From assembly GCA_945939115.1 (NCBI GenBank), contig CAMEVC010000010.1, positions 16,697 to 80,696 of the forward strand: a DNA stretch of 64,000 nucleotides. The letters run 5' to 3'. The position numbers and the translations under genes were made by a program. The notes under the pieces were generated by a model that saw nothing but the letters and a program-made list of their open reading frames with translations, did no database searches and had not been told where the DNA came from. Origin of the DNA: an uncultured Eubacterium sp. (GTDB lineage: Bacteria; Bacillota; Clostridia; Lachnospirales; Lachnospiraceae). Positions 7,995 through 15,679 of the stretch are shown here, piece by piece; positions within the stretch are counted from its first letter, which is position 1, and each line of letters begins with the position of its first letter.

Positions 7995-8693
7995 ATGAAG
8001 ACATATTACATGTTTGGCGACTCCCTGATGAGGGGAGTAATGCCTGATGAGAATTGGAATTATCATAGTTCTGATGCCATTGGATTTCAGGGCATGCAGG
8101 AACAATATAATATGAAGTTTGTCAATTATGCAATGCCGACATTTACATCTGAGCGGGTTAAAATGTGGATGAAGCAGACCTTAGCAAATGCGCCTGCACC
8201 GGATATCGCATTTCTTGAGTGCGGAGGTAATGACTGCGATTATGACTGGAAGGCAATCAGGGAGGGCAGTTGTGATTATGAACATAGGCATAGAGTTGCG
8301 CCGGTAGACTTCGAGAGTAATTATACAGAGATGATACATTTTCTTAAAGATACCGGAATTCAGGTTGTGGCAGTAGTGGCACCACCGATTCCGGTTGATG
8401 TGTATCTTGGGCACCTGCTTGAGAGCGGGGTGAGCAGAGAGGTTATGGGAAAGTTCGTGAACTCAGTTCAGCAGATGCAGGATGAGTTTGCGGAATATGG
8501 TGCCATAATGAAAAAAGCGGCTGATGAAAATAGCTGCGAGGTATTAGACCTAAGTAAACGGTTCCTTGAACTTGATGATATGAAGGAGTATTATAGTAAA
8601 GATGGCATGCATCCGAATGAGAAAGGTTACATGCTGATACATAATGATTTTGCGGAGTTCTTCGCTTCGCATCGTGGAGGGGGAAATGTTTAA
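7995..8693 (+). CDS. SGNH/GDSL-type hydrolase
   Basis: This is a 232-residue cytosolic SGNH esterase or lipase. Block I is FGDSLMRG, with nucleophile S10. Block III is the GGND motif in ECGGNDCD. Block V is DGMHPNEKGY, with the catalytic Asp-His pair. No signal peptide is present, so it probably acts inside the cell, for example on an acyl-carrier or lipid ester. It starts 10 bases after the flavoprotein gene. Its last 8 bases overlap the next acyltransferase gene, a sign of tight co-expression. Confidence 0.88.
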   Translation: MKTYYMFGDSLMRGVMPDENWNYHSSDAIGFQGMQEQYNMKFVNYAMPTFTSERVKMWMKQTLANAPAPDIAFLECGGNDCDYDWKAIREGSCDYEHRHRVAPVDFESNYTEMIHFLKDTGIQVVAVVAPPIPVDVYLGHLLESGVSREVMGKFVNSVQQMQDEFAEYGAIMKKAADENSCEVLDLSKRFLELDDMKEYYSKDGMHPNEKGYMLIHNDFAEFFASHRGGGNV

Positions 8694-9438
8694 TTTACGC
8701 TTCAAATATACTGTACTGTCAAGCTGGCATATGGTTCTTCATGCAGTTCCAAAGGCAAACAGGATGATTGCGGAAAAGGAAAAACATTCTTTAGAGGAAA
8801 GATTTGCATATGCACGGTGGATTATGGATTATATGAGAAGGCGTGCAAGAACCAGGACTAAAGTGTTTGGAAAGGAAAATATTCCAACAGACAGTAATTA
8901 TATAATGTATCCAAACCACCAGGGCAAATACGATGCGCTGGGTATTTTGCTTGCCGTTGATAAGCCGTGCGGAGTGTTGTGGGGAAGTAAACAGGCAGAA
9001 AGGCTTTTAAGCCGCCAGGTATGTGGTCTTGTGGATGCGGTTGTGATTGATCTTGATAACAACAGAGACAAAGTGCGAGCTATTATGGACGTGACAAAGC
9101 AGGTAAAGTCCGGAAGAAATTTCCTTATATTTCCGGAGGGAGGTTACACAGATAATAAGAATGAACTGCAGGAGTTTCAGGCAGGATGCTTTTCATGCAG
9201 CCTTCAGACCAAAACTCCTATCGTTCCGGTGGTACTGTATGATTCTTATAAGTCGATGAACAGCAATACATTTGAGAGGGTTGATACTCAGGTTCATTTT
9301 CTAAAACCAATACTGTATTCAGAGTATGGAGAACTTAATAAAAAAGAAGTTGCGGCACTTGTGAAGAGCAGAATTGCAGAGCGGCTGGATGAAATTAAGT
9401 CAGGAACAATTAATGAGAGTTATGAAATGATTAGTTGA
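8686..9438 (+). CDS. Second PlsC-like acyltransferase
   Basis: This 250-residue LPLAT-family acyltransferase has the catalytic H(X)4D motif in YPNHQGKYDALG and the glycerol-phosphate motif FPEGGYTD. The start is the ATG at 8686, because GGAGGGGG lies just before it and an earlier in-frame ATG at 8644 would be buried in the SGNH gene. The protein resembles 1-acyl-glycerol-3-phosphate acyltransferases but differs clearly from the first acyltransferase of the cassette, so the two probably act on different positions or acceptors. It ends the seven-gene cassette. Confidence 0.87.
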   Translation: MFNLRFKYTVLSSWHMVLHAVPKANRMIAEKEKHSLEERFAYARWIMDYMRRRARTRTKVFGKENIPTDSNYIMYPNHQGKYDALGILLAVDKPCGVLWGSKQAERLLSRQVCGLVDAVVIDLDNNRDKVRAIMDVTKQVKSGRNFLIFPEGGYTDNKNELQEFQAGCFSCSLQTKTPIVPVVLYDSYKSMNSNTFERVDTQVHFLKPILYSEYGELNKKEVAALVKSRIAERLDEIKSGTINESYEMIS

Positions 9439-9500
9439 CAGTATCATTATGTGCTGATAAAATATTTGATGTTATTCAATAAATATGTATAAGGAATATT

Positions 9501-10253
9501 ATGTTGTTTGGAAATAAAAAGAGAAAAGCAGAATATATCGTAGATGTCCACTGCCATATTATGCCTGGCGTAGATGACGGCGCAAGAGATATGGGAGAAA
9601 CACTTAAGATGCTGGAGATTGCTGAATCTGAAGGCATAACACATATGATTGTAACACCTCATTATAAGAGCGGATATCACAACGCCAGTGCTGAGAAAGT
9701 AAGGACCTTGATGGAAGATGTTATGGCAGCAGCCAAAGAGTGTGGCATTAATATGGAACTTTTTCAGGGAAATGAGATTCTGTATCATGATGAAATGTAT
9801 CAGGGAATAGAAGAAGGCAGAATCAGCAGAATGAATGGAACGGATTATGTTCTTGTGGAGTACATGCCATCAGACACGTTTCAGTACATACGAAACTCAC
9901 TTGATGAAATCATAAGTGAAGGGTATCAGCCAATTGTTGCACATGTGGAGCGTTACGGCTGCATGATTGACAATATTGATAATGTCATAGAGATTAAGCG
10001 TATGGGAGCTGAGATTCAGGTCAACGCATCAAGCATTGTCGGAGATATGGGCAAAGATGCGAAGAAGTTTGTTCACAGGCTGCTAAAGGAGCAGATAGTA
10101 GACTATGTGGGGACGGATGCGCACCGCTGTGAGGGAAGCAGGATACCGAAGATGCGGGAATGCAGTGAAATTCTCTATAAGAAGTATGATGAAGATTATG
10201 TGAATGAGATTCTCTATATTAATGCAATGGACAGGCTGTTGCAGGACGGGTAG
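9501..10253 (+). CDS. cpsB: CpsB/YwqE-type tyrosine-protein phosphatase (PHP family)
   Basis: This 250-residue metal-dependent phosphatase has the PHP fold. The first metal motif is VDVHCHIMPGVDDGA (14-28), and further metal ligands are in TPHYKSGYH, in the glutamate of GNEILYH, in HVERYG and in GTDAHR. CpsB-type enzymes remove phosphate from the tyrosine tail of the CpsD kinase and so control polysaccharide assembly. The chain-length regulator and kinase genes follow in order, which supports this role over histidinol phosphatase. AAGGA precedes the ATG. Confidence 0.92.
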   Translation: MLFGNKKRKAEYIVDVHCHIMPGVDDGARDMGETLKMLEIAESEGITHMIVTPHYKSGYHNASAEKVRTLMEDVMAAAKECGINMELFQGNEILYHDEMYQGIEEGRISRMNGTDYVLVEYMPSDTFQYIRNSLDEIISEGYQPIVAHVERYGCMIDNIDNVIEIKRMGAEIQVNASSIVGDMGKDAKKFVHRLLKEQIVDYVGTDAHRCEGSRIPKMRECSEILYKKYDEDYVNEILYINAMDRLLQDG

Positions 10254-10318
10254 CCATAGAATATACCGGAGAATAATGTATTATAATTCACAGATTAGCA
10301 GATAAAGGAGATAGTATA

Positions 10319-11149
10319 ATGGATAACAATAATACAGATGAGATTGAGATTAATCTCGGGGAAATATTGGGGTTATTACTTCACAGGTTATGGATAATAG
10401 TTTTATCCGCTATTGTGTGTGGAGCAGTTGGTTTTCTGTACAGTTTCTTTCTCGTAACACCACAGTATCAGTCAACAACCAAGGTATATATCCTTAACAA
10501 GCAGAACAGTGATACTGTAACATACAGCGATGTACAGCTTTCTTCTACACTTTCTAAAGATTACGAGCAGCTTGTTACAAGCAGATATGTTATAGAGGGA
10601 GTTATTAGTAAGCTTAACCTTGACGAGACATATGATAGTCTTGTGGGAAGAGTAACAGCTACTAATGAGAATGAGACGCGTATCATAGCAATTACGGTTA
10701 CAGATACAGAGCCTGAGCAGGCACAGAAGATTGCCAATGCGATAAGAGATCTGGCGGCACAGCATATAACACAGGTTATGGATATTGAGGCAGTTAATGT
10801 TGTAGATAATGCTAACCTTCCGGACGCACCTGTTTCACCGTCAATTCCTAAGTGGACAGTTATAGCTGCAGCAATAGGAATAATAGTATCTATAGCGGTT
10901 ATTGTTATACAGCATCTGCTGGATGATTCTATCAAGAGTTCAGAGGATATTGAGAAGTATCTTGGCATGAGTACACTTGCCCTTATACCTATGAATGAGG
11001 GGCAGCAAGCTGACTCTGCAAGAAGAAGGAGGTCTTCTGGCAGGAACAGGAAAGAGAAAGTAGAGCTCGGTGCAGAGGATGAGAGGGGCAGAAGCTTTAA
11101 GTCATCAGAGTTAAAGAATAATAATGGTATCAGACCTGATAATAGATAA
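10319..11149 (+). CDS. cpsC: CpsC/YveK-type polysaccharide chain-length regulator and kinase activator
   Basis: This 276-residue Wzz-family membrane protein has two membrane segments, near residues 22-42 and 178-200, flanking an extracellular domain. The PDAPVSPSIPKW motif just before the second segment is the proline-rich signature of Wzz/YveK/CapA proteins. The cytosolic tail of about 75 residues is highly charged (RRRRSSGRNRK) and longer than in many CpsC proteins. In Firmicutes this protein activates the separate CpsD kinase encoded next. Spacing and order agree with a cpsBCD operon. Confidence 0.93.
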   Translation: MDNNNTDEIEINLGEILGLLLHRLWIIVLSAIVCGAVGFLYSFFLVTPQYQSTTKVYILNKQNSDTVTYSDVQLSSTLSKDYEQLVTSRYVIEGVISKLNLDETYDSLVGRVTATNENETRIIAITVTDTEPEQAQKIANAIRDLAAQHITQVMDIEAVNVVDNANLPDAPVSPSIPKWTVIAAAIGIIVSIAVIVIQHLLDDSIKSSEDIEKYLGMSTLALIPMNEGQQADSARRRRSSGRNRKEKVELGAEDERGRSFKSSELKNNNGIRPDNR

Positions 11150-11215
11150 AGTAATTAATTGTGTGAGTGCCGGTAACAATATAGTTAAAGGTATAGAGTT
11201 TATGGAGGACTAAGG

Positions 11216-11920
11216 ATGCAGGAGTTTTCAGTAAAAGCCAGTGATCTTGATTTCAGAACCAGGGAAGCATATAAGATGTTAAGAACTAATATCGAGTTTT
11301 CCGGGGATAATAATAAAGTAATATTCATAACAAGCAGTACTCCAAGTGAGGGAAAGAGTACAGTTTCATTCGAGCTAGCAACATCATTTGCGCAGAATGG
11401 GATGAAGACTCTTCTTATAGATGCTGATACAAGAAAGTCAGTTATGAAGAACAGAGGAAGAAAGGGTAAGATAAAGTATGGACTTACACATTATCTGTCA
11501 GGCAAGAATGAACTTAAGGATGTTATATGTGTCAGTGATGTGCCTAATTTCTGTATGATATTTGCAGGTCCGGTTCCGCCTAACCCAAGTGAGCTTGTTG
11601 GTAACAGCAGATTCGAGAAGATGATTGAGGATTCAAGAGACACATTTGACATGATAATTATAGATACACCACCTATTGGAAGCGTTATTGATGCAGCAGT
11701 AATTTCCAAGTTCTGTGATGGTGGAATTCTTGTTATTGGTGCAGGTGATATCAGCTACAAGTTTGCCAAGAAGTCTAAGGAGCAGCTTGAGATGACGGGA
11801 TGTAAGCTGCTTGGATGTGTACTTAACAAGGTGGATATGGCAGGCAATTCATACTATGGCAAGTACTATGGCAAATATTATGGCAAATATTATGGTAAGT
11901 ACTATGGTCATGATGAATAA
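11216..11920 (+). CDS. cpsD: CpsD/YwqD-type bacterial tyrosine autokinase
   Basis: This 234-residue BY-kinase ATPase has Walker A PSEGKST (43-49), Walker A' LLIDADTRKS (66-75) and Walker B MIIIDTPPI. It should work with the membrane protein encoded upstream and be dephosphorylated by the PHP phosphatase. The C-terminal tail is striking: five perfect YYGK-type units (residues 213-232) give ten tyrosines, then His-Asp-Glu. In this family tail tyrosines are the autophosphorylation sites. A structured terminator follows, so the transcript probably ends here. Confidence 0.95.
   Translation: MQEFSVKASDLDFRTREAYKMLRTNIEFSGDNNKVIFITSSTPSEGKSTVSFELATSFAQNGMKTLLIDADTRKSVMKNRGRKGKIKYGLTHYLSGKNELKDVICVSDVPNFCMIFAGPVPPNPSELVGNSRFEKMIEDSRDTFDMIIIDTPPIGSVIDAAVISKFCDGGILVIGAGDISYKFAKKSKEQLEMTGCKLLGCVLNKVDMAGNSYYGKYYGKYYGKYYGKYYGHDE
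11852..11911 (+). repeat. Five 12-bp tandem units encoding the YYGK tyrosine tail of CpsD
   Basis: The unit TAYTATGGYAAR is repeated five times, with the last ending CAT, and encodes YYGK four times and YYGH once. Wobble differences between units show that it is not a brand-new expansion, but the array could still change length by slippage. Confidence 0.85.
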
Positions 11921-11934
11921 TAATGTATAAAACG

Positions 11935-12000
11935 CAGAGCTGTGAATTTATTTCCTGTGTCTTAAGTGACAGAAGAGGTTTTTGCAGCTCTGTTTTTTTT
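11935..12000 (+). terminator. Rho-independent terminator with branched stem after cpsD
   Basis: CAGAGCTG at 11935-11942 pairs with CAGCTCTG at 11985-11992, followed by a run of eight T. The 42-base loop contains a smaller CTGT/ACAG hairpin. It separates cpsBCD from the sugar transferase gene. Confidence 0.8.
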
Positions 12001-12023
12001 CTAACTTTTTAGTCCTAAATGTA

Positions 12024-12052
12024 TTGATATTTTTGGGATAGAAATATATAAT
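12024..12052 (+). promoter_or_regulatory. Predicted sigma-A promoter of the sugar transferase gene
   Basis: TTGATA at 12024-12029 and a perfect TATAAT at 12047-12052 are 17 bases apart. They lie downstream of the cpsD terminator and 48 bases before the ATG, so the sugar transferase is transcribed on its own. Confidence 0.7.
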
Positions 12053-12099
12053 ATTTTGCAGGGCTTTTTTATAGTATATTACGGAGAAGTAAGAAACAT

Positions 12100-13527
12100 A
12101 TGATTAATGTTAACAGGACTAAGGAGAGCATTCAGAATGTTTTGATATTTGTGACGGATGCTATTGCAATATTGATAGCGTATTATCTGGCTGGTTTGTT
12201 CTGGGTTGGATGGCATCGCGGACAGGGAGTTAAGGCGGCACTTTATATTCTCAATAATAATTTTATTACCATAATTGTGGCAGTACTTATCACGGCTCTG
12301 TTTTGCAGCGTTAAAGGGGATGTGCTAAATCGTGGTAAATTCGAGGAACTGGCGTCAGTAGTTAAGAAAAGTTTAATTGCTTCGGCTGTTATTGCTGTAT
12401 TTGAACTTCTGAGCAAGGCTGTAAATGGAGTGCCAAGAAGTATATATGTCATTACATTTGCATTAGGAACGGTTCTTATGTTCTTTATGCGTCTGCTGGT
12501 TAAGGTGTATATGAAACATCGTAGCGGAGGGAAAAGAGCAAATAGTGTGCTTGTTGTCACTTTGAAGGAAAGAGCGGAAGATACGATGGCAAATGTGGTT
12601 GCCAAAAGTGACTGGATGAGGCGTCTTGATGGAATTGTTATTCTGGATGAGGATATGACAGGACAGAAGATTGATAATATACCGGTTGTCGCCAATGTTC
12701 ATACAATGATGAGATTTATCAAGAATGAGATTGTTGATGAAGTATATATAGATGCTGACTATAGGACTCGTGAGAGTATGAAGCCTATGGTTATGGAACT
12801 CGAGGATATGGGAGTAACTGTTAATCTGAAACTGGAGATTCTTGACAGCTACAAGGATTTTGACAGTAAGTTAGGATATATAGGCAGCGTTCCTGTTATT
12901 ACATTTGCGAACAGAATGTACGACTGGAAGGACTTATTTGTGAAGAGGTGCATCGATATTGTCGGCGCGTTGGTTGGATTGGTAATAATGGGAATTGCCA
13001 TGATTTTCGTCGGCCCGGCAATTAAGATTGAGTCTAAAGGACCGTTGTTCTTTAAACAGCAGAGAGTTGGTAAGAATGGGCGTTACTTCTCAATATATAA
13101 GTTCCGCTCCATGTATATTGATGCGGAAGAACGCAAGAAAGACCTCATGGCTCAGAATGAGATGAGCGGATTGATGTTTAAGATGAAGGATGACCCGCGT
13201 ATCACCAAGGTGGGTAAGTTTATCCGAAAGACAAGTATCGATGAGCTGCCTCAGTTTATTAATGTGCTTTTAGGAGATATGAGTCTTGTGGGAACCAGAC
13301 CTCCAACGGTAGGTGAATTCAAGCAATATGAGGGTCACCACAAAAGACGTCTCTCCATGAAGCCAGGCATCACAGGAATGTGGCAGGCATATGGACGAAA
13401 GACTGTCAGTGATTTTGAAGATATTGTAAAGATGGATCTTGATTATATTGATAACTGGAGTATTATGCTGGATATTAAGATTCTGTTCAAGACAGTGCAG
13501 TCGGTATTTACAACCGGTGGACAGTAG
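12100..13527 (+). CDS. Polyprenyl glycosyl-phosphotransferase that initiates exopolysaccharide synthesis
   Basis: The 475-residue membrane enzyme puts the first sugar-phosphate on undecaprenyl phosphate. The N-terminal part has four hydrophobic segments and a CoA-binding-like/Rossmann region (about 145-245) typical of WbaP/WcaJ/CpsE. The catalytic bacterial sugar transferase domain starts at the membrane hairpin KRCIDIVGALVGLVIMG and includes PLFFKQQRVG, KFRSMY and the DELPQFINVL and GTRPP motifs. The sugar (glucose, galactose or another) cannot be told. No glycosyltransferases follow, so the rest of the pathway must lie elsewhere. GGAGAAG precedes the ATG. Confidence 0.93.
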   Translation: MINVNRTKESIQNVLIFVTDAIAILIAYYLAGLFWVGWHRGQGVKAALYILNNNFITIIVAVLITALFCSVKGDVLNRGKFEELASVVKKSLIASAVIAVFELLSKAVNGVPRSIYVITFALGTVLMFFMRLLVKVYMKHRSGGKRANSVLVVTLKERAEDTMANVVAKSDWMRRLDGIVILDEDMTGQKIDNIPVVANVHTMMRFIKNEIVDEVYIDADYRTRESMKPMVMELEDMGVTVNLKLEILDSYKDFDSKLGYIGSVPVITFANRMYDWKDLFVKRCIDIVGALVGLVIMGIAMIFVGPAIKIESKGPLFFKQQRVGKNGRYFSIYKFRSMYIDAEERKKDLMAQNEMSGLMFKMKDDPRITKVGKFIRKTSIDELPQFINVLLGDMSLVGTRPPTVGEFKQYEGHHKRRLSMKPGITGMWQAYGRKTVSDFEDIVKMDLDYIDNWSIMLDIKILFKTVQSVFTTGGQ

Positions 13528-13591
13528 TAGGATGGCATTCATTGAATAGTACATATTGATTTATGAAATTAAAGGGCAGGAATTCCCTGCG

Positions 13592-13630
13592 ATACCAAAA
13601 AGGCAGAGCGAGGCTCTGCCTTTTTGGTAT
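13592..13630. terminator. Strong bidirectional terminator between convergent genes
   Basis: A perfect 18-bp stem (13592-13609 with 13613-13630) has a 3-base loop. The stem has A-rich and T-rich ends on the two sides, so it can stop transcription from both directions. The stop codon of the leftward gene remnant overlaps its last base. Confidence 0.88.
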
Positions 13631-13956
13631 TAGTTATTCATTATAGTTTCCTTTATTGTCTCTGCATCATACTCTGGAGCCGCCGCGACAACCGCATCAT
13701 ATATATGTCTGATGTCATCTGGCTCAAGTTCCAATTCCTCTGATATCCGGTCAAGAGATTTTGCTTTCTTAACCTTGGGTATAATCAGGGAGATGAGCAT
13801 GATATCCTTTCCTTGAGAGATACCTTGAGAAATTCCCTGAGCGAGGCCATCTTCGTAGCCTTCTTCTCTGTTCACACGGATAACGCCTTCTTCATCATAA
13901 TCATATATGCTCACTTCTATGACCTCCTCCCTGTGTTCTGTAAAGAAATCTGCCAG
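13630..13956 (-). pseudogene. C-terminal remnant of an Rpn-family nuclease/transposase-like gene
   Basis: The open frame encodes the acidic tail of an Rpn/PD-(D/E)XK transposase-like protein: ADFFTEHREEVIEV, then SIYDYDEEG and REEGYEDGLAQGISQG. The frame is closed upstream by a TAA at 13957-13959, so only about 108 codons remain and the nuclease core is missing. A GTG at 13914 has a perfect GGAGGAGG 8 bases before it, giving a possible 94-residue product. That Shine-Dalgarno is itself the old coding sequence for Glu-Glu-Val, so expression could be accidental. I infer a decayed gene, but a short translated protein is possible. Confidence 0.65.
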
Positions 13957-14124
13957 TTACATTATTACTCATAAATATACTTCTCTTGTGGGGCAGGATA
14001 ATAATCTGAGAAATTCATCATAAGTATAGTTCTTAATTAATTCTAACATTATAGTGAAAACAAAACAAGTTATAGCATATATATCAATTAAAAGTATATT
14101 TTTGATTTATTTATAAAATATATA
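13957..14124. other. AT-rich intergenic stretch without a gene
   Basis: Between the Rpn remnant and the promoter of the next Rpn gene I see no coding frame, no clear stem-loop and no recognisable remnant of the missing nuclease core. Confidence 0.5.
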
Positions 14125-14153
14125 TTGCACAGATATAAGAATTGTGATAGTAT
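14125..14153 (+). promoter_or_regulatory. Predicted promoter of the full-length Rpn-family gene
   Basis: TTGCAC at 14125-14130 and TAGTAT at 14148-14153 are 17 bases apart in very AT-rich DNA, about 105 bases before the ATG. Confidence 0.45.
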
Positions 14154-14256
14154 ACTATATATCGCAGATATATCATTTCTGCAACAGCAAAAGTCTGGCA
14201 AGTAATACATTTCGCCACCTTTATCCAATGATAATAATGCAATAAGAGGAGGTTTT

Positions 14257-15114
14257 ATGGGGGATTTTGCACCTATTTCTAATGCACACGGAGTTATAGA
14301 TTATGGTATGACTAATGATTATATGTTCCGTGCAATTCTACAAAAAAGCAGAAAGACACTTGTGGGTCTTGTAAGTGCCATGCTGCATCTCAATCCTGAG
14401 GAGATTAAGGATATAAGGATAACTAATCCGATAGTTCTGGGGGAGAATATTGATGCGAAAGCATTTGTACTGGATGTAAATATTATCCTGAATAACAACA
14501 TAATACTTAATCTTGAAATGCAGGTGAACAACCTTCACAACTGGGAGGAGAGGTCACTGTGTTATCTGTGCAGGAGCTTTGACCAGCTTAATAAGGGTGA
14601 GCCATACGATAGCGTGAAGCCGGTTATACATATAGGATTTCTGGATTACACGCTATTTCCGGATGCTCCGGAATTCTATGCGAGGTATAGTTTACTTAAT
14701 CAGAAAACATATCGCCGATATAGTGACAAAATAGCTGTGGGTGTGTTAGACTTAACTCGAACAGATCTTGCAACCAAGGAAGACAGAGCATATGGAATAG
14801 ACACATGGGCTAAGGTCTTTCTGGCAAAGACATGGGAGGAATTGCGTATGGCTGTTGAGAGTAATGATTATATGAAGGATGCGGCGCAGACATTATATGA
14901 ACTGAACAGTGACGAACTAATACGCCAGCAGTGTGAGGCACGAAGAAGAGCGGAGATAGAAGAGAAACGTATGAATGATAAGCTTGAGCAGTTGGCGGAG
15001 CTTATGGAGGAGAAAGAAAAGTGGGAGCATGAGAAAGCTACTCTGATGGCTGATAATGCCATTCTTATTTCTAAAGTAGAAGAGTTACAGAAACAGTTGG
15101 AACAGAACCAGTAA
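14257..15114 (+). CDS. Rpn-family recombination-promoting nuclease / putative transposase-like protein
   Basis: This 285-residue protein belongs to the PD-(D/E)XK nuclease-like family that is abundant in Lachnospiraceae. The nuclease core shows DYGMTNDYMFRAIL near the start, an aspartate in VLDVNIILNNN, and the LNLEMQV motif with the glutamate-x-glutamine pair typical of this group. NNLHNWEERSLCYLCRSFD and the AYGIDTWAKVF region complete the domain. Residues 230-285 form a long charged coiled coil. E. coli Rpn proteins nick DNA and raise RecA-independent recombination. Whether this one is mobile is not shown, because no inverted ends flank it. Confidence 0.85.
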   Translation: MGDFAPISNAHGVIDYGMTNDYMFRAILQKSRKTLVGLVSAMLHLNPEEIKDIRITNPIVLGENIDAKAFVLDVNIILNNNIILNLEMQVNNLHNWEERSLCYLCRSFDQLNKGEPYDSVKPVIHIGFLDYTLFPDAPEFYARYSLLNQKTYRRYSDKIAVGVLDLTRTDLATKEDRAYGIDTWAKVFLAKTWEELRMAVESNDYMKDAAQTLYELNSDELIRQQCEARRRAEIEEKRMNDKLEQLAELMEEKEKWEHEKATLMADNAILISKVEELQKQLEQNQ

Positions 15115-15124
15115 GAACAAATAG

Positions 15125-15307
15125 CAAAAGAATGATTTTTTATATGAATTAGTTAAAGGCAGGGTTGTTAATGATGCTACCGAGTCTATGAGACAGGGAT
15201 ATATCATTTGCGGGCTCTGCCTTTTGCAGTTAAATCAAGGTGATGCTGAAGCAGAAGACGAAGAAGACGATATTCTTTGTTCTGAAATTAATATTGAGCA
15301 GGGGTAG
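15125..15307 (+). pseudogene. Possible degraded coding remnant, no start codon
   Basis: A 60-codon frame is open between a TAG at 15122 and a TAG at 15305 and has no usable start. Its end is strongly acidic (GDAEAEDEEDD), which looks like real coding sequence rather than chance. I do not recognise the family. It follows the Rpn gene in a different frame and may be debris of a related gene. Confidence 0.3.
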
Positions 15308-15340
15308 ATGCTTATGATAAATGTTCCTTTGATATTCTGA

Positions 15341-15395
15341 AAGGTGTATGGTGTACTACACTTTTATAAAGTGTACTATGTCATACACCTTTTTT
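15341..15395 (+). terminator. Rho-independent terminator before the first pectate lyase gene
   Basis: AAGGTGTATG at 15341-15350 pairs with CATACACCTT at 15382-15391, with an inner ACACTT/AAGTGT hairpin, and a run of T follows. Confidence 0.85.
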
Positions 15396-15474
15396 GACTA
15401 AAAACATTATTAATGAATCAATTGATATGTTGCCTAGGCATAATACACGAAAGACAATCAAAATCTTGGCAAAG

Positions 15475-15482
15475 TTGCACAA
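15475..15482 (+). promoter_or_regulatory. TTGCACAA motif upstream of the first pectate lyase
   Basis: TTGCACAA occurs 50 bases before the predicted -35 element. The same 8-mer, in one or other orientation, occurs three times upstream of the second pectate lyase. I infer a binding site for a shared regulator; the protein is unknown. Confidence 0.4.
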
Positions 15483-15532
15483 AAAGAGTTAAAAATATAG
15501 AAAAAATGCATTAAAAATAACCATTATGCTTA

Positions 15533-15561
15533 TTGACGGAAAACAATCCTTGGGTTAAAAT
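15533..15561 (+). promoter_or_regulatory. Predicted sigma-A promoter of the first PL9 pectate lyase
   Basis: TTGACG at 15533-15538 and TAAAAT at 15556-15561 are exactly 17 bases apart. They leave a leader of about 110 bases before the ATG at 15680. Confidence 0.65.
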
Positions 15562-15679
15562 GATATTAACTTTTGGTATGGTAGATATATTGTAGTGCAA
15601 TGTGTCGAAAAGAGTGGATTTGAGGCTGTTATCAAGGAAATTCTTAACCGTACCGGATAATATTAATAAGGAGGATTTT

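Noticed and set aside
8644..8685. Earlier start for the second acyltransferase
   Set aside because: It overlaps the SGNH gene by 50 bases and lacks a ribosome site; the ATG at 8686 has GGAGGGGG before it.
15155..15224. AAAGGCAG/CTGCCTTT stem with a 54-base loop
   Set aside because: The loop is long and there is no strong T run; a much better terminator lies at 15341-15395.
15602..15679. N-terminal extension of the first pectate lyase
   Set aside because: The extension has no ribosome site and would bury the signal peptide; AAGGAGGA directly precedes the ATG at 15680.
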